Shown piece by piece: positions 36,136-45,188 of a DNA stretch of 64,000 nucleotides (its first letter is position 1; the number at the start of each line of letters is the position of its first letter). Position numbers and translations under genes: made by a program. Under the pieces are notes generated by a model, which was given only the letters and a program-made list of their open reading frames with translations, searched no databases and was not told where the DNA came from. Origin of the DNA: Nonomuraea ceibae (GTDB taxonomy: Bacteria; Actinomycetota; Actinomycetes; Streptosporangiales; Streptosporangiaceae); assembly GCF_019396325.1 (NCBI RefSeq), contig NZ_JAHKRO010000009.1, positions 62,001-126,000 of the forward strand, written 5' to 3'.

Positions 36136-36894
36136 TCAGTGCTTGGGCCCCACATGCAGATCGAGCAGCGCGACCGCCTCCCGCCGGGCCACCGACAGCT
36201 CGTTGCGCTTGTTGTGGCGCCACGCCACCCCCAGCACGTCGAGCGCCCGGCCGCAGAGAGCCAGGATGTCGCGCGACTCGTTCCTGAACAGGTAGCGCGG
36301 ATAGGCGTAGCAGCGCTCCCCGTGGCGCACCCGGTTGACGCCCCGGTAGCCGTCGGAGTGCATCAGCCCCCGCACGAACAGCCCGGCATGCGCGTCGACG
36401 ATCTCCTGCTGCCAGCCCTCGAGCGTGATCGGACGCTGGTGCTTCAGTCCGGGCCCGTGCTGGGGGAACAGATGCGGCCAGTGCTTGGAGTAGGAGTTGA
36501 CCTCGGCGCAGCCCTGCTTCGGCACGATCCGCACCTTGTTGGTGGGGCGGACGGCGCGCAGGGCGGCCACGCACTCGCGCCGGAGGCCGGGCCAGGCGTC
36601 GGCGCAGAAGATGCGCATCGACCAGACGGCCTTGGCCGGGTCGCCGGCCGGGCTGATGCAGCCGTCACCCAGGTAGAGGCCCAGCAAGTAGGCGTAGCTG
36701 CCGGCGGGGGAGGGCGAGTGGGGCGTCTCGGCGCAGCGAGGGCAGGTGCCGGTGGTCGAGAGGCCCGCGGCCGGCCGGTCGCGCCAGGCGCGGATCGTCG
36801 ACCGGTTGGCTCCCGTCCGGCGGCTGACCTCGCTGACGCTGAGGCCGGAGGCGAGCATGGCCAGCGCTCGCCGACGCACGGTGAGATCGTACAT
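36136..36894 (-). CDS. helix-turn-helix protein with two LAGLIDADG motifs
   Basis: This is a 252-residue protein. Residues 8-38 form a helix-turn-helix (SVSEVSRRTGANRSTIRAW). A CPRC pair follows at 51-54. Two LAGLIDADG-type helices then appear: YLLGLYLGDGC (69-79, acidic Asp77) and LFVRGLMHSDG (172-182, Asp181). The layout is that of a monomeric homing-endonuclease fold coupled to an HTH, free-standing and not in an intron or intein. It starts 45 bp from a tRNA gene on the same strand. It may be a domesticated DNA-binding protein or an endonuclease; both acids are kept. Confidence 0.75.
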   Translation of the reverse strand: MYDLTVRRRALAMLASGLSVSEVSRRTGANRSTIRAWRDRPAAGLSTTGTCPRCAETPHSPSPAGSYAYLLGLYLGDGCISPAGDPAKAVWSMRIFCADAWPGLRRECVAALRAVRPTNKVRIVPKQGCAEVNSYSKHWPHLFPQHGPGLKHQRPITLEGWQQEIVDAHAGLFVRGLMHSDGYRGVNRVRHGERCYAYPRYLFRNESRDILALCGRALDVLGVAWRHNKRNELSVARREAVALLDLHVGPKH

Positions 36895-36938
36895 GCGGAG
36901 AGTGTGGCAGCGGGGTGCGACAGAAAGCCGCAGGCAGG

Positions 36939-37012
36939 TGCCCCGAGTGGGATTCGAACCCACACTGAATGGATTTTGAGGCCATCGACTCTGCCGGTTG
37001 GTCTATCGGGGC
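36939..37012 (-). tRNA. tRNA-Leu(CAA) with a short, class I variable loop
   Basis: The minus strand folds into a cloverleaf. The acceptor stem is GCCCCGA/TCGGGGC with A73 (36939). The D arm is GAC/GTC with A14, G18G19 and A21. The anticodon loop is CTCAAAA (36980-36974), giving anticodon CAA. The T arm is GTGGG-TTCGAAT-CCCAC. The variable loop is only TCAGT, whereas bacterial leucine tRNAs normally have a long variable arm. One C·U mismatch closes the anticodon loop. CCA is not encoded. Confidence 0.75.
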
Positions 37013-37089
37013 GGCATATGTCCGGTTCAGTTCCCGCAGGGTATCGCCGCAGGAGAGCACCGGCGTGGATCTAATCTACCGGACATCGG

Positions 37090-37102
37090 TACTCTTCTGC
37101 TC
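37090..37102 (+). promoter_or_regulatory. candidate leaderless promoter of the ANTAR regulator
   Basis: TACTCT (37090-37095) fits the TANNNT -10 form and is followed after seven bases by the GTG start at 37103. No ribosome-binding site is visible. Confidence 0.45.
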
Positions 37103-37690
37103 GTGAGTACGCAGCGGCGAGTGGTGATCGCGGAAGACGAGGCGCTGATCCGCCTCGATCTCAAGGAGATGCTCCAGGAGGACGGCTACGTCGTCGTGGG
37201 GGAGGCCGGTGACGGGGAGCAGGCGATCCAGCTGGCCACGGACCTGCGCCCGGACCTGGTGATCCTGGACGTCAAGATGCCGGTGCTCGACGGCATCTCG
37301 GCGGCCGAGCGGATCGTGGCGGAGCGGATCGCGCCCTGCCTGATCCTCACCGCGTTCTCGCAGCGTGACCTGGTCGAGCGAGCCAGAGACGCGGGGGCGA
37401 TGGCCTATCTGGTCAAGCCGTTCACCAAGGCGGACCTGGTGCCGGCGATCGAGATGGCGGTGAGCCGGCACGAGGAGATGGTGGCGCTGACCGCCGAGGT
37501 GTCGAGCCTGTCGGAGCGGCTGGAGACGCGCAAGCTGGTCGAGCGGGCCAAGGGGCAGCTGATGGCCCAGCACGGGTGGACCGAGCCGCAGGCGTTCCGG
37601 TGGATCCAGAAGGCGTCGATGGATCGCCGGTTGAGCATGCGTGAGGTTGCCCAGATCGTTATAGACGACGCGGCCGAGCGTTCGCAGTAG
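37103..37690 (+). CDS. pdtaR: ANTAR-domain response regulator (PdtaR-like)
   Basis: This 195-residue regulator has a receiver domain (1-125) with the acidic pocket EDEA, phospho-acceptor Asp in VILDVKMP (about residue 56), Thr in LTAF and Lys in VKPFTK. A coiled linker follows, then a C-terminal ANTAR RNA-binding domain with KGQLMAQHGWTEPQAF and the Trp/Ala/Arg pattern. Phosphorylated ANTAR proteins bind paired hairpins and prevent transcription termination. The mycobacterial partner kinase is PdtaS, not seen here. The short leader and TACTCT box suggest a leaderless transcript. Confidence 0.9.
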   Translation: MSTQRRVVIAEDEALIRLDLKEMLQEDGYVVVGEAGDGEQAIQLATDLRPDLVILDVKMPVLDGISAAERIVAERIAPCLILTAFSQRDLVERARDAGAMAYLVKPFTKADLVPAIEMAVSRHEEMVALTAEVSSLSERLETRKLVERAKGQLMAQHGWTEPQAFRWIQKASMDRRLSMREVAQIVIDDAAERSQ

Positions 37691-37836
37691 GGCGCATATC
37701 AGGATATTTCGCGGCATGGGTTGTGATGCGGTCACGGATGGGCATCCAACCGGCCTCGGCGGCTATCGCGTGAGGTGTCCCTGCACTTCTGATGGGCGGA
37801 CGGAAGCTCCCCTCATCACGAACGGAGACGCTTGCG

Positions 37837-39135
37837 ATGATCCGCATTCTTCGCGCGCCCGCCGCCGTCACCGCGGCGTGCCTGGCGCTGGCGGCCTGCG
37901 GCGGCGGCACGACCCCCGGACCGGGCGCCGGATCGACCGGCGGGCCGGGCGCCGGGGCGCAGTCCCAGGCCCCGAGCCGTCAGGGTGACGGGACGCTGAC
38001 GATCGGCACGGTGCTGCCGCAGACGGGCACGCTGGCGTACCTGGGCCCGCCGGAGTTCGCCGGGGTCGACCTGGCGGTCAAGGAGATCAACGAGGCCGGC
38101 GGCGTGCTGGGCAGGCCGGTGGAGAAGATCCACACCGACTCGGGCGACACGACGACGAACATCGCCGCGCAGTCGGCGGACAAGCTGCTGGGGCAGAAGG
38201 TGGACGCGATCATCGGGGCGGCGTCGTCGTCGGTGTCGGAGTCGATCGTCGACAAGATCACCCGCGCCGGGGTCATCCAGTTCTCGCCGGCGAACACCTC
38301 CGACAAGTTCACCACGATCAAGGACGACGGCCTGTACTTCCGCACGGCCCCGCCGGACAAGCTGCAGGGGCGGGTGCTGGCCGATCTGGTGGTGTCGGAC
38401 GGGCACGCGACGGTGGGCATCCTGGCGATGCAGGACTCGTACGGCTCCGGCCTGGCCGACCAGTTCACCAGGACGGCCGAGGAGGCGGGCGGCCAGGTGG
38501 TGGAGCGGGTGGACTACGACCCGAAGGCGGCGGACTTCGCGGCGGACGTGGCGAAGATCAAGGCCAAGAGCCCGCAGGCGATCGTGCTGATCGGTTTCCA
38601 GGAGACGGCGAAGGTGGTGCAGGAGCTGGTCAAGCAGGGGCTGACGGCGGACCGGCACCAGTGGTACATGGTCGACGGCAACATGTCGAACACGAACTTC
38701 CTGCGGGCGCCCCGGGGGACGCTGGAGGGGGTCAAGGGCACGATCCCGGGGGCGTCCGCCCCGGAGGCGTTCCAGAAGCGGCTGCTGGCGGTGGACCCGG
38801 ACCTGACGGAGTTCACGTACGCGGCGGAGTCGTACGACGCGGCCAACCTGATCGCGCTGGCGGCGCTTGCGGCGGGCGACGACGCGGGGCGGCCGGCGGC
38901 GGCGAAGCTGGTCGAGGTGAGCAGGGGCGGCGAGAAGTGCCAGGACTTCGCGAGCTGCGCGGCGCTGCTGAAGGCGGGCAAGGACGTCGATTACGACGGG
39001 GTGAGCGGTCCGGTGGATTTCACGGACGAGGGTGATCCGTCGGTGGCGACCATCGGGGTGTATCAGTACGGGCCGGACAACAAGTTCGACGCGGGCAAGG
39101 CGACCGAATACCGCAAGGGAAACATCGCCGGCTGA
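37837..39135 (+). CDS. branched-chain amino-acid-type substrate-binding lipoprotein 1
   Basis: This is a 432-residue periplasmic-binding-protein type I (Leu/Ile/Val family) lipoprotein. The lipobox is LAAC, followed by a Gly/Pro/Ser-rich linker and the domain start GTLTIGTVLPQTG. Conserved ligand-pocket segments include GAASSSVSES and YGSGLADQF. It is one of three tandem paralogues feeding, presumably, the LivHMGF transporter encoded convergently downstream. ATG 37837 is preceded by a weak GGAGA. The ligand may be an amino acid or amide and is not certain. Confidence 0.88.
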   Translation: MIRILRAPAAVTAACLALAACGGGTTPGPGAGSTGGPGAGAQSQAPSRQGDGTLTIGTVLPQTGTLAYLGPPEFAGVDLAVKEINEAGGVLGRPVEKIHTDSGDTTTNIAAQSADKLLGQKVDAIIGAASSSVSESIVDKITRAGVIQFSPANTSDKFTTIKDDGLYFRTAPPDKLQGRVLADLVVSDGHATVGILAMQDSYGSGLADQFTRTAEEAGGQVVERVDYDPKAADFAADVAKIKAKSPQAIVLIGFQETAKVVQELVKQGLTADRHQWYMVDGNMSNTNFLRAPRGTLEGVKGTIPGASAPEAFQKRLLAVDPDLTEFTYAAESYDAANLIALAALAAGDDAGRPAAAKLVEVSRGGEKCQDFASCAALLKAGKDVDYDGVSGPVDFTDEGDPSVATIGVYQYGPDNKFDAGKATEYRKGNIAG

Positions 39136-39149
39136 TCGGCACGGACCTG

Positions 39150-39190
39150 ATGTCCGAAACGTCCGTGCTCGGGGCGGGCGTTTCGGACAT
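39150..39190 (+). terminator. hairpin terminator after binding protein 1
   Basis: ATGTCCGAAACG (39150-39161) pairs perfectly with CGTTTCGGACAT (39179-39190) around a GC-rich loop. It lies 14 bases after the stop, so each binding-protein gene probably has its own transcript. Confidence 0.75.
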
Positions 39191-39307
39191 CACGAATTAG
39201 CATAAAGTTCGCACAACAACCCCCCTTTTCCGTCGTTCACCGTCATGCTGAAGTCGGAAAACGCAGCGGCGGGAGAGTTCCTCCGCTGGGACAAGGGGAG
39301 TTTCTTG

Positions 39308-40609
39308 ATGATCCGCATTGCTCCGGCCGGACGCATGCTGGCTCTCGCGGCCGCCGCGAGCCTGGCCCTGACGGCCTGTGGGGGCGGCGACACCACCGCG
39401 CAGGAGAGCCCGTCCGCCGCGGCCTCCGACGCGGCCTCGTCCGCGGCGCCCGCGGCCAAGGGGGACGGCACGCTGACCCTGGGCACGCTGCTGCCGCAGA
39501 CGGGGTCGCTGGCGTTCCTCGGCCCGCCCGAGTTCGCCGGCGTCGACCAGGCGGTCAAGGAGATCAACGAGGCCGGCGGCGTGCTTGGCAAGCCGGTGAA
39601 CAAGATCCACACCGACTCGGGTGACACGACGACGAACATCGCCGCGCAGTCGGTCGACAAGCTGATCTCGCAGAAGGCCGACGCGATCATCGGCGCCGCG
39701 TCCTCGTCGGTGTCGGAGTCGGTCGTCGACAAGATCACCGGCGCCGGTCTGGTGCAGTTCTCGCCGGCCAACACCTCCGACAAGTTCACCACGATCGAGG
39801 ACGACGGCCTCTACTTCCGCACCGCCCCGCCGGACAAGCTCCAGGGCCGCGTGCTGGGCGACCTGATCGTGGCCGACGGCAACGACAGCATCGGCATCAT
39901 GGCGATGCAGGACTCCTACGGCTCGGGCCTGGCCGACCAGGTGACGGCGACGGCCGAGGCGGCCGGCGCGCAGGTGGTCGAGCGGGTCGACTACGACCCG
40001 AAGGCCGCCGACTTCTCCGCCGACGTGGCCAAGGTCAAGGCCAAGAGCCCGAAGGCGATCGTGCTGATCGGCTTCGAGGAGGGCGCCAAGGTCATCCAGG
40101 AGCTGGTCAAGCAGGGCCTGTCGACGGACAAGGTCAAGTGGTACCTGGTCGACGGCAACATGTCGAACACCAACTACCTGGACATGCCCAAGGGCACGCT
40201 GGACGGCGTGAAGGGCACGATCCCGGGCGCCGAGGCGCCGACGGCCTTCCGCGAGAAGCTCATGAAGACCGACCCCGACCTGGACGACTTCACCTACGCG
40301 GCGGAGTCTTATGACGCGGCCATCCTGATCGCGCTGGCCGCCGAGGCGGCCAAGGACGACAGCGGCAAGTCGATCGCGGGCAAGCTGGCCGAGGTCAGCA
40401 AGGGCGGCGAGAAGTGCAAGGACTTCAAGACCTGCGCCGACCTGCTCAAGGCCGGCAAGGACATCGACTACGACGGCGTCAGCGGCCCGATCGAGTTCGA
40501 CGACGCCGGTGACCCGGCGGTCGCCACGATCGGCGTCTACCAGTACGGCAAGGACAACAAGTACGCCGCCAAGGCGCTGGAGTACCGTACCGGCAACATC
40601 GCCGGCTAG
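39308..40609 (+). CDS. branched-chain amino-acid-type substrate-binding lipoprotein 2
   Basis: This 433-residue paralogue of the flanking binding proteins has lipobox LTAC, a Ser/Ala linker and the same fold landmarks (GTLLPQTGSLAFLGPPEF, GAASSSVSES, EYRTGNIAG end). It is nearer to copy 3 than to copy 1. AAGGGG precedes the ATG at 39308. Its stop shares a CTAG palindrome with the stop of the convergent lipoprotein gene, leaving no space for a terminator. Probably a LivHMGF partner with a different ligand preference. Confidence 0.88.
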   Translation: MIRIAPAGRMLALAAAASLALTACGGGDTTAQESPSAAASDAASSAAPAAKGDGTLTLGTLLPQTGSLAFLGPPEFAGVDQAVKEINEAGGVLGKPVNKIHTDSGDTTTNIAAQSVDKLISQKADAIIGAASSSVSESVVDKITGAGLVQFSPANTSDKFTTIEDDGLYFRTAPPDKLQGRVLGDLIVADGNDSIGIMAMQDSYGSGLADQVTATAEAAGAQVVERVDYDPKAADFSADVAKVKAKSPKAIVLIGFEEGAKVIQELVKQGLSTDKVKWYLVDGNMSNTNYLDMPKGTLDGVKGTIPGAEAPTAFREKLMKTDPDLDDFTYAAESYDAAILIALAAEAAKDDSGKSIAGKLAEVSKGGEKCKDFKTCADLLKAGKDIDYDGVSGPIEFDDAGDPAVATIGVYQYGKDNKYAAKALEYRTGNIAG

Positions 40610-41460
40610 CCGCCGCCCAGGTCGCAGACGTCGGCCGCGTAGCGGATGAGGCGTTTCTGCACCTGCTCGGGCGGCGTGAGGATGACGACGCGTTCCTCGC
40701 CCCCGTCGACGCTGGCGCGGGCGGGGAACATGAACGCCTTCTTGGCCTCGGCGAACGCGTGCGCGTCGCAACGGGCCGGGGTGATCTCGAACGGCACCTC
40801 GGCCCGCTGCGCGGAGGCGTCCAGCGTGGCCCGCAGGCGCTCCCCGCCGGTGACGAGGTAGTGCGTGGTGCCGCCGACGGAGTGCACGGTGACGGCGCCG
40901 GGGCCGCGGCGGGTGAGCGTGAGCGTGGTGCGCATGGCGTCGCCGTGCTGCTTCCACTCGGGGCCGAAGGCGAGGTCGGCGGCCTGCCTGATGAGGTGTT
41001 CCGAGCACTCGTCGCGCACGAGCCGGGCGAGCACCGGGTCGGGGTGGGGCACCGGGAAGACGACGCGGCGCAGCTTCTGCTCGGAGCCGGTGCGCACGTG
41101 GGCCACGACGGTGGCGGGCCGCACCTCGGGCAGCCCCTGAGCGGGGCAGACGGCCTTCCCATAAGGAATGGGGAGATCAGTCCTTGCCGTCCGTTTGATG
41201 GTGGAATCAGTCTTTTGTACGGGAACCGTGGTCAATGACGGTGTCACGAGTTGAAGATCCGCGAAATACACCGGGGTGTCGCTCGTATTCCGTACGGCTA
41301 CCTGTAACCGGTGCGCGGCCTCGTCCGAACGCCATTGTCCCAGCGTGACCGACACGCCCGCGGGCGGCTCGGCGGACGGCGCGGGGGGCGGAGGCGAGCT
41401 GCACCCGGCGGCGAGGACGCACAGCATGCCGATGGTCCAAATGCGCTTCACGTCCTTCAC
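40606..41460 (-). CDS. lipoprotein of unknown function
   Basis: This is a 284-residue lipoprotein with lipobox LAAGC (Cys20), followed by a Pro/Ser linker. The extracytoplasmic part is beta-rich and begins with a segment like a carbohydrate-binding or adhesion Ig-like strand pair (VAVRNTSDTPVYFADLQL). Later cysteines (AVCPAQG, RDECSEH, PARCDAH, ADVCDLG) may form disulfides. It is inserted between binding proteins 2 and 3 on the opposite strand. GTG 41460 and 41451 are both possible starts. No known family is recognised. Confidence 0.75.
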   Translation of the reverse strand: MKDVKRIWTIGMLCVLAAGCSSPPPPAPSAEPPAGVSVTLGQWRSDEAAHRLQVAVRNTSDTPVYFADLQLVTPSLTTVPVQKTDSTIKRTARTDLPIPYGKAVCPAQGLPEVRPATVVAHVRTGSEQKLRRVVFPVPHPDPVLARLVRDECSEHLIRQAADLAFGPEWKQHGDAMRTTLTLTRRGPGAVTVHSVGGTTHYLVTGGERLRATLDASAQRAEVPFEITPARCDAHAFAEAKKAFMFPARASVDGGEERVVILTPPEQVQKRLIRYAADVCDLGGG

Positions 41461-41480
41461 ATTAGGCACACCCCGGGCCC

Positions 41481-41508
41481 AGTCGTAAGTTGAGGACTGA
41501 TTACGACT
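41481..41508. promoter_or_regulatory. 8-bp inverted repeat in the divergent promoter region
   Basis: AGTCGTAA (41481-41488) and TTACGACT (41501-41508) are exact complements separated by 12 bases. They sit between the start of the lipoprotein gene (41460, minus) and binding protein 3 (41642, plus). This is a candidate operator from symmetry and place alone. Confidence 0.35.
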
Positions 41509-41641
41509 CCGCATCCAAGTGCCGACAGTTCATCTGCGCATCTGGCCCCGATGTCCAGGCATTTTGTACGTTTCCGTCATTCGATCGGGAACGCTCGGCG
41601 GTGCTGACGGATCCCGGCCTGGAAATGAAGGAGATTACTTC

Positions 41642-42934
41642 ATGATCCGCATTGCTCCCGTGGGACGGGTGCTGGCTGTCGCGGCTGCCACCAGCCTCGC
41701 CCTGACAGCTTGCGGTGGCGGCAGCAACACCGCCACGCCTGAATCCCCCTCGGCCGCCCCATCCTCCGCGGCCCCCGCGGCGAAGGGCGACGGCACGCTG
41801 ACCCTGGGCACGCTGCTGCCGCAGACCGGATCGCTCGCCTTCCTCGGCCCGCCCGAGTTCGCCGGCGTCGACCTGGCGGTCAAGGAGATCAACGAGGCCG
41901 GTGGCGTCCTGGGCAAGCCGGTGAACAAGATCCACACCGACTCCGGCGACACCACCACGAACATCGCCTCGCAGTCGGTCGACAAGCTCCTGACGCAGAA
42001 CGCCGACGCCATCATCGGCGCCGCGTCCTCGTCGGTGTCGGAGTCGGTCATCGACAAGATCACGGGCGCCGGTGTGGTCCACTTCTCCCCGGCCAACACC
42101 TCCGACAAGTTCACCACGATCGAGGACAAGGGCCTGTACTTCCGCACCGCGCCGCCGGACCAGCTCCAGGGCCGCGTGCTGGGTGACCTGATCATCTCCG
42201 ACGGCAACGCCTCCATCGCCATCATGGCGATGCAGGACTCCTACGGCACCGGCCTGGCCGACCAGGTGGCCAAGACGGTCCAGGACGGCGGCGGCCAGGT
42301 CGTCGAGCGGGTCGACTACGACCCGAAGGCGGCCGACTTCTCCGCCGACGTGGCCAAGATCAAGGCCAAGAGCCCGCAGGCCGTCGTGCTGATCGGCTTC
42401 GAGGAGACCGCCAAGGTCATCGGCGAGCTGATCAAGCAGGGCATGCCGGCCGACAAGGTCAAGTGGTACATGGTCGACGGCAACATGTCGAACACCAACT
42501 ACATCAAGATGCCCAAGGGCACGCTCAAGGGCGTCAAGGGCACCTACCCCGGCGCCGCCTCGCCCGACGAGTTCCGGCAGAGCCTGATGGCGGTCGACCC
42601 CAAGCTCGAGGACTTCACCTACGCCCCCGAGTCCTACGACGCCGCCAACCTGATCGCGCTGGCCGCCGAGGTCGCCAAGAGCGACGTGGGCGCCGACATC
42701 GCGGCCAAGCTGGCCGAGGTCAGCAAGGGCGGCGAGAAGTGCACCAACTTCAAGACCTGCTCGGAGCTGCTGAAGGCGGGCAAGGACTTCGACTACGACG
42801 GCGTGAGCGGTCCGGTCGAGTTCAACGACGCCGGTGACCCGGCCGTCGCCACCATCGGCATCTACCAGTACGGCGACGACAACAAGTACCCCGTGAAGGC
42901 GCTGGAGTACCGCACGGGCAACATCGAGGGCTGA
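41642..42934 (+). CDS. branched-chain amino-acid-type substrate-binding lipoprotein 3
   Basis: This is a 430-residue third paralogue, with lipobox LTAC and an Ala/Ser/Pro linker. It shares long stretches with copy 2 (such as NKIHTDSGDTTTNIA), with changes concentrated in the second lobe. GAAGGAG precedes the ATG by nine bases. A bidirectional hairpin follows. With copies 1 and 2 it expands ligand range or dosage for the Liv transporter. Confidence 0.88.
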   Translation: MIRIAPVGRVLAVAAATSLALTACGGGSNTATPESPSAAPSSAAPAAKGDGTLTLGTLLPQTGSLAFLGPPEFAGVDLAVKEINEAGGVLGKPVNKIHTDSGDTTTNIASQSVDKLLTQNADAIIGAASSSVSESVIDKITGAGVVHFSPANTSDKFTTIEDKGLYFRTAPPDQLQGRVLGDLIISDGNASIAIMAMQDSYGTGLADQVAKTVQDGGGQVVERVDYDPKAADFSADVAKIKAKSPQAVVLIGFEETAKVIGELIKQGMPADKVKWYMVDGNMSNTNYIKMPKGTLKGVKGTYPGAASPDEFRQSLMAVDPKLEDFTYAPESYDAANLIALAAEVAKSDVGADIAAKLAEVSKGGEKCTNFKTCSELLKAGKDFDYDGVSGPVEFNDAGDPAVATIGIYQYGDDNKYPVKALEYRTGNIEG

Positions 42935-42950
42935 TCCCCGCCCCAAGTGT

Positions 42951-42987
42951 GAAGGGCCCGGTCTTCCCCCCTGAGACCGGGCCCTTC
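42951..42987. terminator. 14-bp bidirectional terminator
   Basis: GAAGGGCCCGGTCT (42951-42964) pairs perfectly with AGACCGGGCCCTTC (42974-42987) around a C-rich loop. It separates the convergent binding protein 3 and a minus-strand lipoprotein gene. Confidence 0.85.
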
Positions 42988-42994
42988 GGCATGC

Positions 42995-43399
42995 TCAGCG
43001 GCAGCCCGCCTCGATCTGCCCGGCCGCCGCGCGATAGCGCTTGAGCAGCGCCACCTGCCGCTCGCGCGGCGTGCGCGACTTCGACAGGTCCGCGGTCGTG
43101 GACTCGACCGTACGCACCGCCGTGCCGAGGGAGTCCGGCAGGCGGGGGCCGAACTGGCGGGTGATGCCGTGCACCTCGGCCAGCCGGCCGATGACGGCGT
43201 CCTGGAAGTCCTGCTCGTCCTCGTGGCCCGCGGGTTCGAGCAGCAGGCCCGCGTAGCCGATGGCGGAGACCACGCGCGCGCACGGGTCGTCGTCGGGGTC
43301 GCCGCCGGTGCTGTAGGTGCCGGTGGAGGGTGAGGGACCGCAGGCGGCGGTCAGGAGGACGAGGAGCGCCGAGGCCGCGAGACGTTTCACACCGCCCAT
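42995..43399 (-). CDS. small lipoprotein of unknown function
   Basis: This 134-residue protein has lipobox LTAAC (about Cys20) and a helical, charged extracytoplasmic domain. Two further cysteines (DPCARV, IEAGC near the end) may pair. No family is recognised. It lies between binding protein 3 and livF. ATG 43399 is chosen; GTG 43390 would shorten the signal peptide by three residues. Confidence 0.7.
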   Translation of the reverse strand: MGGVKRLAASALLVLLTAACGPSPSTGTYSTGGDPDDDPCARVVSAIGYAGLLLEPAGHEDEQDFQDAVIGRLAEVHGITRQFGPRLPDSLGTAVRTVESTTADLSKSRTPRERQVALLKRYRAAAGQIEAGCR

Positions 43400-43423
43400 T
43401 GAAGACCGCCGGCCGCCAACGGA

Positions 43424-43449
43424 GAAGGGGCCCCCGCAGGAGCCCCTTC
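43424..43449 (-). terminator. hairpin after livF
   Basis: GAAGGGGC (43424-43431) pairs with GCCCCTTC (43442-43449). It lies just downstream of livF on the minus strand, before the small lipoprotein gene. Confidence 0.6.
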
Positions 43450-43470
43450 CCGTGCCTGATCGTCCGTGCC

Positions 43471-44252
<782 letters not shown>

Positions 44253-44256
<4 letters not shown>

Positions 44257-45188
44257 TTCTTCGTCTCCTCTTCGAACTCGGCCTCGAGCGCCTGCTCGGC
44301 CTCGTGGAGCTGTTCGGCGAGCTCGCTCTCGTCGAGCGGGGCGTCGTGGTGGGCGCCCAGGTAGGCGTCGATGACCCGCTCGTCCGACATGATCGTGTCG
44401 GGCGGGCCCTCGGCGATGACGGCGCCCTGGGCCATGACGACGACCCAGTCGCTGATGTCGCGGACCATGTCCATGTCGTGCTCGACGAACAGCACGGTCA
44501 TGCCCTGCTCGCGCAGGTCCTTGACGTGCCCGAGCAGCGACTGGGTGAGGGCCGGGTTGACGCCCGCCATCGGCTCGTCGAGCATGACCAGCTCCGGCTG
44601 GACCATGAGCGCGCGGGCCATCTCCAGCAGCTTGCGCTGGCCGCCGGACAGCGACCCGGCGAAGTCGTCGCGCTTGGCGTCGAGCTTGAAGCGGACCAGC
44701 AGCTCCTCGGCCCGCTCGGTGATCTCGTCCTCCTGGCCGCGCCAGATCGCCGGCACGAGCGCCCGCCAGAAGTTCTCGCCGCGCTGCTTCTGCGCGCCCA
44801 GGCGCATGTTCTCCAGCACGGTGAGCTTCGACAGCGCCTTGGTGAGCTGGAACGTGCGCACCATGCCGGCGCGGGCCACCTTGTGGGCGGGCACGCCGTT
44901 CATGTTGCGGCCGTTGAACGTCCACTGGCCGGAGTCGGCGGTGTCGAAGCCGGTCAGCTGGTTGAAGAACGTGGTCTTGCCGGCGCCGTTGGGGCCGATC
45001 AGCGCGGTGATGGAGCCGCGCTGCACCTCGACGTGCTTGACGTCGACGGCGGTCAGGCCGCCGAAGCGGCGCACCACGTTGTCCACGACGAGGATCGGGT
45101 CCGGCTTGGCCACCCCGGGGTCGTGGGCGAGGTCCTTGAAGGCGGCCAGGGCGGCGGCCTTGCGGTCGGTGGTGGTTTCAGCGTGCAT
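44253..45188 (-). CDS. livG: branched-chain amino acid ABC transporter ATPase LivG
   Basis: This 311-residue ATPase has Walker A GPNGAGKTT, the signature LSGGQRK, Walker B VMLDEPMAGVNP and switch His in VEHDMD, typical of LivG. Both ends carry extra charged tails: an N-terminal 30 residues and a C-terminal Glu-rich stretch from about residue 285. It overlaps livM by 11 bases at its start and livF by four at its end. Confidence 0.94.

Noticed and set aside
36939-37012. Integration (att) site at the tRNA
   Set aside because: No integrase, no direct repeat of the tRNA 3' end and no mobile-element genes are seen nearby.
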